Part shown: positions 34,376 to 44,329 of the stretch, piece after piece
Numbering within the stretch: the stretch's first letter is position 1
Layout of the letters: each line of letters begins with the position of its first letter
Assembly: GCF_019550795.1 (NCBI RefSeq)
Contig: NZ_CP080545.1
Location: forward strand, 4,560,001 to 4,624,000
Reading direction: 5' to 3'
From: Paenibacillus sp. sptzw28
GTDB lineage: Bacteria > Bacillota > Bacilli > Paenibacillales > Paenibacillaceae
DNA: 64,000 nt
Program-made: the position numbers and the translations under genes
Notes under the pieces: generated by a model
The model's database searches: none
The model's input: the letters and a program-made list of their open reading frames with translations, nothing else
Told to the model about the DNA's origin: nothing

Positions 34376-35953
34376 CCACCCATGCCCCTCTCGGGGCACC
34401 ACAAAGTAATGAAAATTTTGATGCGGCGTTTTATACTATTCTTACGGCTGGTGAGGAAGGTCGTTACGCTATGGTGTCGCGAACCCATCCGTTAGTCTGA
34501 CTACGACGATCACGGTGCACCACGGTATGTCGCTCCTTTTGGGAAGCACGCGGGGTAGAGTAATCCTTTTCTGGTTGTTGCACCAGTCCTCAATTTCAAT
34601 TGCCGTAGAAAGGTGAATGTTATGGATGTCCTAATCGAGCGCGCTTGCGGCTTGGATGTTCACAAGAAGTCCATCACCGCTTGCGTCATGACTCCCGAAG
34701 GAAAGGAGATTAAGACGTTTCGTACGCACACGGTTTTCCTGCTCGATTTGATCGACTGGATCAAGCAGCATCGCTGTACGCATGTGGCCATGGAGAGTAC
34801 CGGTGTTTACTGGAAACCGATCGTCAACCTGCTTGAAGCCGATGAGATTCAATTCCTCGTCGTCAACGCACAGCACATTAAAGCCGTTCCGGGCAGGAAG
34901 ACGGATGTGAAGGATGCGGAGTGGATTTGTAACTTACTTCGTCACGGACTGCTTAAACCTAGCTATATTCCTGATCGTAACCAACGAGAGCTTCGTGAAT
35001 TAGTCCGTTACCGTCGAAGCTTGATTCAGGAAAAGTCTCGCGAACATAACCGAGTCCAGAAGGTCCTGGAAGGCGCCAATATTAAGCTCGCTGCGGTTGT
35101 CTCCGACATTATGGGAGTGAGCAGCCGCGACATGATGAGTGCCATGATCGAGGGAGAAGAAGATCCGCAAAAGCTGGCAGCCTTCGCACGGCGAACACTC
35201 AAGAAAAAGAAAGAAGAGCTGGAATTGGCCCTGCGTGGTAACATGAGTGCCCACCAGCGGATCATGTTGAAAACCATGCTCACTCACGTCGATTTTCTGA
35301 ATGAGCAGATTCTCGAACTGGATATGGAGGTAGCCAAAAGGCTCGACCCTTTTCAGCAAGACATTGAGCGGCTGGATACGATTCCAGGGTTCGGCCGGCG
35401 TACCGCAGAACAAATCTTAGCCGAAGTTGGGACCGATGTCGGTTCGCGCTTCCCCTCCGCCCCTCATCTCTGCTCGTGGGTGGGCCTAGTTCCAGGGCAG
35501 AACGAAAGTGCCGGCAAACGAAAATCCTCGAAAACACGCAAAGGCAACAAATATCTCCGCGCGGCACTGATTGAAGTCGCCCACTCCGTAAGCAGATCCG
35601 ACAATTACCTGGGAGCTCAGTACCGACGCATCGCAGCCCGAAAAGGCAAACACCGAGCAGCCGTAGCTGTCGCACACTCCATCATGACGATTACTTACCA
35701 TCTCCTCACACGTAAAGAGGATTACAAAGATTTAGGCAGCCATTACTTTGAGCACCGACAGCAAGAAGCGATCATGAAACAAGCGGTTCGAAGGCTCGAG
35801 AATCTTGGCTTTCAGGTCGCTCTCTCCACTCCGGAGGCCTCATAACCGCTTAGGCTCCAAATATCTTAAGAAGCACAGTTTTTTTAAAACCATTAAAACT
35901 GGGCTTAGTTTCGTATTGCCATTTTGGACCTGTGCTAAGGGTAATTTTCGGGG
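34376..35953 (+). mobile_element. IS110-family element, intact copy C (different subgroup)
   Basis: About 1.58 kb lying between GTTAGC (34368-34373) and TAGCGGAGCG (35954-35963), that is, inside the right arm of a cassette repeat. About 240 bp of non-coding DNA precede the transposase, beginning with the hairpin TGCCCC-TCTC-GGGGCA. In one subgroup of this family the guide RNA is encoded upstream of the transposase, so that region is a candidate. Confidence 0.75.
34622..35845 (+). CDS. IS110-family transposase
   Basis: A 407-residue protein from ATG 34622 after AAAGGTG (GTG 34613 is also open). It has a DEDD-type N-terminal domain (ERACGLDVHKKSITACVM, VAMESTGVYWKPI, HIKAVPGRKTDVKDAEWI) and a C-terminal transposase_20 domain (DTIPGFGRRTAEQILAEVG, LCSWVGLVPGQNESAGKRK, GNKYLRAALIEVAHS). 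It is full length. It differs clearly from the protein at 30670-31956 and is closer to the remnant at 2252-2485. Confidence 0.93.
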   Translation: MDVLIERACGLDVHKKSITACVMTPEGKEIKTFRTHTVFLLDLIDWIKQHRCTHVAMESTGVYWKPIVNLLEADEIQFLVVNAQHIKAVPGRKTDVKDAEWICNLLRHGLLKPSYIPDRNQRELRELVRYRRSLIQEKSREHNRVQKVLEGANIKLAAVVSDIMGVSSRDMMSAMIEGEEDPQKLAAFARRTLKKKKEELELALRGNMSAHQRIMLKTMLTHVDFLNEQILELDMEVAKRLDPFQQDIERLDTIPGFGRRTAEQILAEVGTDVGSRFPSAPHLCSWVGLVPGQNESAGKRKSSKTRKGNKYLRAALIEVAHSVSRSDNYLGAQYRRIAARKGKHRAAVAVAHSIMTITYHLLTRKEDYKDLGSHYFEHRQQEAIMKQAVRRLENLGFQVALSTPEAS

Positions 35954-35967
35954 TAGCGGAGCGAAGC
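35954..35967 (+). repeat. Right fragment of cassette repeat copy I
   Basis: TAGCGGAGCGAAGC completes the right arm left at 34373 when the IS110 element is removed. It matches the tail of copy B. Confidence 0.6.
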
Positions 35968-35982
35968 TAAGTAGTAAAAAGC

Positions 35983-36498
35983 TTACCTTAAATCCCTCTT
36001 ATCAATTAAATGCGTTGGAATTTTTAAAACTACCTTCCCTATCAACCTTTCTTTATCCACGAAAGGGGTAGGCCACGAATGAGAATCGAAACTCTCATTA
36101 CGGTTGTCGCCTAAAAAAAAGTATTTGTTTTCGGGGACAGTAATCGGACTAAATTCATACCGAATTGGCTCGTTTAAGTAAGTTTCGGATACTTTTACAC
36201 CATTACGAATCAGTGCCCCGTTCTTAATTTCAATCACATCACCAGGAGTTCCTATGAGTCTTTTTACATACCTTTCATTAACCTTCTCGGTTATAGGTGG
36301 ATAAAATACAACAATATCACCAAACTGATAATCATCCATCCATATTATTTTCTCAACAATTAATCGGTCATTAATTTGAATGGTTGGAAGCATCGAACCA
36401 GTCGGAACAATCATAGCTTCTGCGACAAATGTTCTAATAGTCAACGACGCAACGATTGCAATTAGAAAGCTTATTCCCCAACTTTTAATTATTTTCAT
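35983..36498 (-). CDS. Signal peptidase I (SipS-like)
   Basis: A 171-residue protein from ATG 36498, preceded by AGGAGAG (the frame is open to 36555). It has one N-terminal membrane anchor (about residues 7-22), the catalytic serine in VPTGSMLPTI (Ser35) and the general-base lysine in RYVKRLIGTPGD (Lys79). The box FFLGDNRNESFDSHSW and a closing GKVVLKIP follow. It would remove signal peptides at the outer face of the membrane. An extra sip gene as a single-gene module is unusual. Repeat DNA lies on both sides, with an IS110 element in the 3' one. Confidence 0.92.
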   Translation of the reverse strand: MKIIKSWGISFLIAIVASLTIRTFVAEAMIVPTGSMLPTIQINDRLIVEKIIWMDDYQFGDIVVFYPPITEKVNERYVKRLIGTPGDVIEIKNGALIRNGVKVSETYLNEPIRYEFSPITVPENKYFFLGDNRNESFDSHSWPTPFVDKERLIGKVVLKIPTHLIDKRDLR

Positions 36499-36635
36499 GA
36501 ATTGAACTCTCCTCTCCATTTTATTAACGCGATTATTAAATGAAATTGGTTGCATTAACTTTTCCTTTATACGCTTCCTAAGGTTCGAAAGTTACGCTGT
36601 TTTCCCTCATTTCATTTGCAGCAAATAACGTTACG

Positions 36636-36680
36636 GACTAATTCCATTAATCTGCCAGTTAGCGAAATCCCCGTTTCAGA
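36636..36680 (+). repeat. GTTAG-type cassette repeat (left arm copy J)
   Basis: ACTAATTCCATTAATCTGCC then AGTTAGCGAAATCCCCG. A left-arm copy without a clear stem, at the 3' end of the ABC exporter remnant. It is the last copy seen in the array. Confidence 0.5.
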
Positions 36681-36688
36681 ATAGTTAA

Positions 36689-38063
36689 TTAATTGTAGTA
36701 CATCTTTCTATATTGGCCGTATTGTTTAAGCAACTGTTCATGTGTACCCTCTTCGGTGATCTGGCCTTGATCCATGACAATGATGCGTTGAGCCAACCAA
36801 CGCGATTTGAGAATACCATTCATTCGCAGATAGGTCATGAAGCGACGTACTGTTACAATAAATATTTCCCGACGTAGGCTCAAGTAATTTCGATAGGAGC
36901 TTTAATAGTGTTGTTTTCCCGGAACCGCTTCTGCCAATGATGGCAGTCAGTTCACCTCTGTTAGCCGTCATATTGATATTGTTTAACACAGAAGGCCCCT
37001 TTTTATAGGCGTAGTAAATATGCGACAGATGAAGAGATACACCTTGCTCATGATGAAACACAATATCTGCACGTTCTTCCTTATGTTCTTTACTCGAATC
37101 CAAAAGACTCTGGAAACGGCCGGTATGTGAAATTGAGGAAATCAACTCATTCCAGATCCCTGCGATTGAACGTATAGGTCCTGTTAATTTACCGCTTGCA
37201 ACCATAAATGCAGTAAGTCCTCCTATGTTCAGGCTTCCCTGCAAAACCTGATAGCCGCCGAAGCCGAGAATAAACAGCATCCCTCCAAACATTAAGGCTC
37301 GATTCGCATAGTCGAACACACCATCATAAGCGGCAATGACAAGATCTCGCTTTCGTACATGATCCAACTTCTCCCTATATTTGCTTGAAAAGTAGGCTCT
37401 TAACGATAGAGCGCGTACACTGTGCCCACCCTGAATCGCATCTTGCAAAAACTCACCGCTGTGTGCACCCTCGCAATTTCTCAAATCATGCTGATTTCTT
37501 AGGCGACCTGTAAGCGGATAGGTCAAAACAGGGAATGCTAAGGCAAAGCAGAGCATTCCAATCGTAAGCGTCATATTCAACCAACTGAAATAAGTAAACG
37601 CCACACCCAACTGAACAATATTCGTGAAGAAAAGTGGAAATTTATCGTTTAGCCCCCTTTGTGCTTCAGCTACCGAATCAGTAATTCTGCCATATAGATC
37701 GGAGCTATGGTATTCCGCTAGTTCGGACATTTTCTTGGTCGAGACTAAATGAAGCAGTCGCATTTGCAACCGAGTCGTTGACCGATTATAAAATGTGGCC
37801 TTCAACCAGGAAATCGCGATATTGTTTGCAAATTGCAAGACGATTGCAGCCAAGCCAACGAACAATCCGCTATAAATAAGTGCAGGAACCTTGTCAGAAG
37901 CACCTGTTATGATTCTGCGAGTAGCCTCCATAATGCCAAGTCCGATGACCGTTGAGAGCAATGAAGCAAAAATGATAAGCAAATACCAGCCCATGTACGG
38001 TTTGGACAGAGAAAGCAAGCGAATGAATGTCCGAAAGGTTGAATTGGAGATGACAGTGTTCAT
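36689..38063 (-). pseudogene. ABC exporter with internal deletion in the ATPase domain
   Basis: The frame from ATG 38063 (AAGGAGTATG before it) encodes six membrane segments of an exporter-type ABC domain (about residues 10-300). An ATPase domain begins with Walker A IIGRSGSGKTTLLKLL. Shortly after NEWYSQIALV the sequence jumps to AQRIIVMDQGQITEEGTHEQLL in another frame. The Q-loop, the LSGGQ signature, Walker B and the H-loop are lost (over 100 residues), and the frame is shifted. The protein cannot hydrolyse ATP normally. It would have been a homodimeric or half-transporter of the lipid/peptide/drug type. Confidence 0.85.
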
Positions 38064-38221
38064 AAAAACATACTCCTTAGTGAATTGAATTTGATTTAGG
38101 ATCTTTGACATAATGGAGTGGTTTGGTGCCCGTGGCGATGAGGCACCCCATATATGTCATACTAATAAAAGCAGCGCAAAGATTATATATAATAAAAAAG
38201 TATAAAAAATGTTATATACAA

Positions 38222-38258
38222 ATAGAGCCACATCGGATGGAATCCGACGTGACTCTTG
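38222..38258 (-). terminator. Terminator after the CD3324-like gene
   Basis: The minus strand has AGTCACGTCGGAT and ATCCGATGTGGCT as stem arms around a short loop, followed by an AT-rich stretch. It lies just past the stop of the gene at 38264. Confidence 0.65.
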
Positions 38259-38263
38259 AGCAT

Positions 38264-38530
38264 TTATTTTTTGGAGTAAACGATCTTTTTAATACTATAG
38301 GAAGAAAGAAAAAATCGCTCCGATAGCTGCTCCATCGTTTCACCAACAGAAAATCTATGGCGGATCTCCTGATTTCTTTGGCGTAAATCGCTTCTGATAC
38401 CAGTATCTTCTCCCCATTTCTTACGTAAACCTTTCGGTTTAGGGACGTACACCATTTCACCGTGCACATACTTTTGTATTTCTTTCAGCAATTCTTCTGG
38501 TAATATATGGTTATTTTTAACATATTTCAT
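38264..38530 (-). CDS. CD3324-family small HTH protein
   Basis: An 88-residue protein that matches the CD3324-type family of Bacillota: an N-terminal segment (LPEELLKEIQKYVHGEMVYVPKP), a basic middle (KGLRKKWGEDTG) and a C-terminal Mor-like HTH (RQRNQEIRHRFSVGETMEQLSERFFLSSYSIKKIVY). Probably a DNA-binding regulator; targets unknown. The ATG follows AAGGAGCAGGG. Its own terminator follows. The signature of the surrounding cassette repeats is not evident on its upstream side. Confidence 0.8.
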   Translation of the reverse strand: MKYVKNNHILPEELLKEIQKYVHGEMVYVPKPKGLRKKWGEDTGIRSDLRQRNQEIRHRFSVGETMEQLSERFFLSSYSIKKIVYSKK

Positions 38531-38632
38531 TATAGCCCTGCTCCTTAAAATTATAGAATCTTTAAGGGAGCAAAGTCATTACTATAAACAACCGATTACC
38601 ATGCAGCGTTAAGGCGGAATCCTATCTCTGCT

Positions 38633-39034
38633 CTATACAAACAACCGCCGTTGTTCATAGTAAAAACTTTGCATAGAGCTAATCGCTAAATCTCTCTTAT
38701 ATCTTGTCATCGTGCCCTTCCCCCTTTCGCTAAACGGTCCATGTCCATTATTGGTAATATCATTATTAAATTCGATAGGCATAGCCTTATTCGGGTCGTG
38801 CAGCGATACGTCCTTCCGCGTCTTTTTTAATGACCGAAGGTGCATAAGTATTTCGTTCTCAATACAGCGGGCGGCGAATGTCGCCAGCTTGGTTCCTTTA
38901 TTCGGCTGAAAACTCTCGATTGCTTTGATAAGGCCGATTGTGCCGATAGAGATTAGGTCCTCCAGATCTTCACCTGTATTATCGAATTTCTTGACATTGT
39001 GAACACAACCCGATGTAATTTGTAACACTTCCAC
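38633..39034 (-). pseudogene. sigK: Fragment of sporulation sigma factor K
   Basis: The central part, [20 protein letters not shown] to [10 protein letters not shown], is an almost exact match to region 2 of sigma-K (core binding and -10 recognition). The N-terminal pro-sequence and region 1.2 are missing and replaced by unrelated codons. After LHDP the reading leaves the family ([11 protein letters not shown]...), so regions 3 and 4 are also absent. It cannot work as a sigma factor. It could be a stray duplicate, or a piece left by an element that uses sigK as an attachment site, as skin elements do in other spore-formers; the sequence does not decide. Confidence 0.8.
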
Positions 39035-39118
39035 TTATGATGAGTTTTTTCAAAGCACTTATAATGGCCTAAAATAAAAAAGGAGCTTTCCGCGTTCACG
39101 ACTGTGACTACGCGACAG

Positions 39119-39470
39119 AATGACTTGCCTCGAAAAAGTAGACACAGAGAAAGCCTCAGTGACACCAATTAGACTAATGCTTACAGCTCATCCCCGACCT
39201 TGAATGGAGGGATATAATCGTTGGAGGAATGCGTTCTTCGACGGTTGTAGAATAATTCGATATATTCAAATACAGCCTTCTTAGCCTCATCACGCGTCTT
39301 GAACGAATAATCATTGAGCCATTCCATTTTGAGCTTGCCCCAAAAGGATTCCATCGGGGAATTGTCATAACAATACGACTGTCCATTGCCCAACCCACGA
39401 GTTTACGCCCATGTAGATCCAGCACGCCAGCGAGATACAACCAGCCTTCAGCTGTCGCGATAACGGTGCC
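39119..39470 (-). mobile_element. Internally deleted IS3-family remnant
   Basis: The right end TGACTTGCCTCGAAAAAG and the following bases match the end of the intact IS3 element at 1468. Transposase codons follow (CYDNSPMESFWGKLKMEWLND, then YNRRRTHSSNDYIPPF). After these the sequence jumps back to the segment TAEGWLYLAGVLDLHGRKLVGWAMDS, so the middle of the integrase domain is deleted. The left end is lost at the terminator of the lyase gene. Confidence 0.8.
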
Positions 39471-39497
39471 GTCATTCATGAATGAATCGGCACCGTT
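39461..39497 (-). terminator. Terminator of the large lyase gene
   Basis: AACGGTGCCG and CGGCACCGTT pair around a second short stem (CATTC/GAATG), making a long hairpin just past the stop codon of the minus-strand lyase gene. The IS3 remnant starts directly behind it. Confidence 0.75.
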
Positions 39498-39505
39498 ACC
39501 GTATA

Positions 39506-42500
39506 TCAAATTCGATCGGAGCTGCTTGCTTTTTCTTGCCGAAGCGTACACCCATCTGCATCGTTTTCCTGGACGATGACGGCTATGGCGTTCCCATCCC
39601 CTTCGAAATCGGCGAGCTTGATCGTTTGCACTCTGCCGTCCGTCAATTCGACGCGAAGCTCGTCGGCGGAGGCCGCCACAGCCTTTGCTATTTTGGAACT
39701 CTGTTCATAAGGTTCGATTACGGATATGAAGCGAGCGCTCTTCCCGGCAGCGCGAGCACTGAGCATTTTCCGGCGGGACGTTTCGTCACCAAGGGGGTAG
39801 TCGCCGCCTATGGAAGCGACGAAGCGAACCGCCTTTAAGCCCGTCAAGTCAACGGTGATGACGCCTTCCCGCTCCAGGTCCGCAGGATTGGCCGGAATCG
39901 CCCGTTCAAAGCGTTTGGCCGCAAGCTTAACGGGACCGCCGTAATAATCGAGACCAATTCCATGGCCCTGGTCGGTATTTTCATATTGGAGCGGCAAATC
40001 GGCCAAATAGCGGATTCCGCCGCCCTCCGTGATGATATGGGGATCTCCCCAGAAAATCGTCTTCTCCGATTTCTTCGGAAAGCCGTGTTCGCCATCCACC
40101 GCATCTGTCTTCACCCGCAACGTAAGCGTCTGCACGCCTTCAACCGGCAGCTCCAGATCGTCTCTCCCCAATATCCAGGCTCCGAACTTCCCGTCCGCGA
40201 GATGATGGCCGTCGCCAGTGACCGCATAATGAAGCTGCTTTTCCACGACGAAATATTCCGGGTCCGTTCCCACGGCCATCTCTACTTGGGGCGGCCATAC
40301 CGTATAATGATCAATGTTCAGCGGGCCGTCCTCGTTCCATGCCGTCCGGTTCGCCCGGTTGTCATAATCCGCTCCGAAGCCCATCTTGAATTGGGCCTTG
40401 ACCGTGCTGGACATATCGTACCACTCACAGTCGGTTATGAATTGGGCGCTGCCGAGAGGGTCCGGGTTGAATTGCTCCGTGTGCCCTTTATACCGCTTCT
40501 CCTCCGCCTCCAAACTGACCAATCCCTTGCAGTGGAACAGGCTGTCATAAACGTGCTCTCGTTCCCCGCTTACATAGTCGAACAAGACGACATAATCGTC
40601 GGTCACTACGGTCATCCGCCGCTGCAGAACCGGCTCAGTAAAATCCGTACGCTGCGAATACTCCGGCGTCCGGTCCGGGATAGGCACATACCTGCCCTCA
40701 TTCCAGCTGCGCTCCGCAAACGTCTTATTTCCGTTTACTCTCCAACCGCCATACGGAGTGTGACCACCGTGCTTTATTTTCAACGGCGCATGCCTGGAAC
40801 AACGGACCGCTGTGAAACAGCAGCCTTCGCCCTTCCGCCGGATCCTGGAGCTTCTGGTCCACGACCACCATATTGTGGGCAATGGAATTCTGCACGTAAA
40901 ACTTATACATAAACGTATGGTAGCTGTACCAGATGCTTTCCGGATTATAGAAACTCTTCCCATAGCGCATGATGGACAGCAGGCCGCACCGGTCATAGTG
41001 GCCGTGGGCCCCGCCGTGGGTGCCATATTTTACAACGGCCTGAATTTGCTCCCGCGGAACCCTTCCCTCGGTCTGTGAACGAAGTATGGCTAACCCTGCA
41101 TTGTCTGTGAACGCGGAAGATAGATACGCCTTGGATTCACTTGGCTTAAGATCGGGAACCGCATACAGCAGATCGCGTTCCGCAAGGCTGCAGGTCAGGA
41201 GAACGTCGGCATATTCCGGTTTGTGGTACAGGTAGTAAGCAAGATCGTAGCGCGGTTCCATATACAAGTCGATCGAAACACCGGGGAGCTTGGACTCGGC
41301 AGAATCGTTGAAGCCGAACAGCACACCCCGATAATCGGCGAAAGGCAGCAGGCTGTCCCAAAGCTGCGTAATCGAACGGTAATTGCTTCGGCTCGGTCCC
41401 CAAATATCGAGACAAAGCCCGTCGATCACAGGCTTTCCGCCCGGCGTAACCTGTTCGTAATAATGAGCCGGCACCCATAGATCGGCCAGATTGATGCCCC
41501 AGGGCCTGCAGCTTTGCACAATCTCGGTGAACAATCCCGCAACCAGCAGGTTGTAGCCCACCGAGCATTCATACCACCATCCGTCGTCCAGGGTGCCCTT
41601 GGCCAGAAGGTCGGTAAATCCCCCTGTTCCATAAAGAAAGCGACTCATCCTCTCATAATCCTGCAGCGTCTGGCTACAGGCCAATGCGCCGACGAGTTCC
41701 ACAAGCGTCCAGTTCGATATATTTCCTATGCTCAGTGCCCAATCGATCAACTTGATAAACAGGCGGAAGCTGATCTCCACATGTTCATGGTCGGCCTTCG
41801 ACAGAAACTCCGAATCATAGAGCAAATCATACACAACCGCCGCCTGCCTGAACAATCCGCCTTCGTGAACGAGCTCCTGATGGCTTGCACGCCGCATTGC
41901 GGGATACCCTCGTTCTGGGTCGCACAGCCGCCGGAGGAAAAGCGCCGCCTTCTCCCCCGCATCCCGTCTGCCTGTCAGCTTCCAAACGATGGCCGCCGTC
42001 ATCGCCTCGCCGGAGTGGCGCGTCTCAAACAGATACGGACCGTCATGCAGGTCCGGAACCGTCCTGTTGTCCACTCGCCGCTCGTACATGGCGAGTCGCT
42101 CGCGTACCCATTCGTGATCGCGTATCTTGCTTCGGACTTCCTCCCACTCGGGTTCCGTCATCTTCACATAAGGGTGCGGCAGGGCGCGAAGCGTAATCAG
42201 CATGAGCTCGTCGGCGGCATCGCCCTGTCCGCCAGGAACCGCAATAATTCGCTGGATCTCATGCCCTCCTGGGGCGATCTTCTCTGGAACCTTCACGCTG
42301 ATTCGTATTTGTCGGGATTCCCATGGCGCGAGGATAACGACGGAGGGATCCAACTGGACGGCCATTGTTTCCCATCCATAGTTCACGCATGTGAAGTTGA
42401 CGGGCTGCCGGCGGTTCGTACAATTGCTGACACTAACCTCGTATTGGGCTATCTCTCCTCCCGGTGCCGCTTTGGAACGAACCAGGGCGCTAATATGAAC

Positions 42501-43013
42501 CGCCTTCCTCCGCCTCAGCTCTATTCGTAGAAGGGAAATGGGCTCCTTCGAGCCACCGCTCTTCCATTCTCCGGACAATCGAAAGGAGCGGACATATTTC
42601 CACTTGCCTGACAACGATTTTTTATCGTCAAACTGTGTCAATTGGAACGTGACCGTTTGTCTGCCGCTTCCGGCAACCAGACAGTTCGCCGTAGCAAACG
42701 TCTCTTCCTCTGGCATCGGACTCTTGTTCAAGAGCAAACCGGCTTCTGCCGTGAGCTCCAGCAAACCGTCCGCCGGCATATCGACTTCGATCTCCAAAAA
42801 ACGCCAATCCCTCAGATCGACGCTTAAATCGTTTTTCTCCTCAAATCCGTGCATATACCAATTATTCGGCTCGCGCACTCCCGGAAATTGAAACGTCATG
42901 CTTCCGCCGGGAGAGAAATGAACATCCTTCCCATTTGCTGCCTTTGGTTCCGAATAACCATTGCGCTCCATGTCCCACTGCAGAAGGTCGATGGAGACCA
43001 ATTGCTTTCCCAT
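39506..43013 (-). pseudogene. Large heparinase II/III-like polysaccharide lyase, single frameshift
   Basis: The first frame (43013 to about 40760) encodes beta-rich N-terminal domains, an (alpha/alpha) toroid region (DLHDGPYLFETRHSGEAMTAAIVWKL; GNISNWTLVELVGALA) and the start of the heparinase II/III domain (KYGTHGGAHGHYDRCGLLSIMRYGK, NSIAHNMVVVD). The second frame (from about 40775 to 39506) continues with TPYGGWRVNGNKTFAERSW and the C-terminal beta domain. A one-base loss near 40765 explains the break; the repaired protein would be about 1170 residues. No signal peptide was seen, so it would act inside the cell on imported acidic oligosaccharides. Ribosome-binding site GAAGGTG. Confidence 0.8.
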
Positions 43014-43127
43014 ATGTACACCTTCCCTGAAAGTCTCGAAAAGGAAGAGGGCATGCCCCCCGGTTTTACCCTTCGAGATTATTTGCCACCGGCATCGACA
43101 TACGCTTGATCGCCATCATAAATCTCC

Positions 43128-44329
<1,202 letters not shown>

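Noticed and set aside
1..38000. Complete integron
   Set aside because: No tyrosine-recombinase integrase or attI-like site was found, and the repeats do not fit the strict attC box consensus, so only a cassette-like array is claimed.
39962..42530. Long plus-strand frames opposite the large lyase
   Set aside because: They mirror the coding strand's third-position GC bias and show no domain; the lyase reading is convincing.
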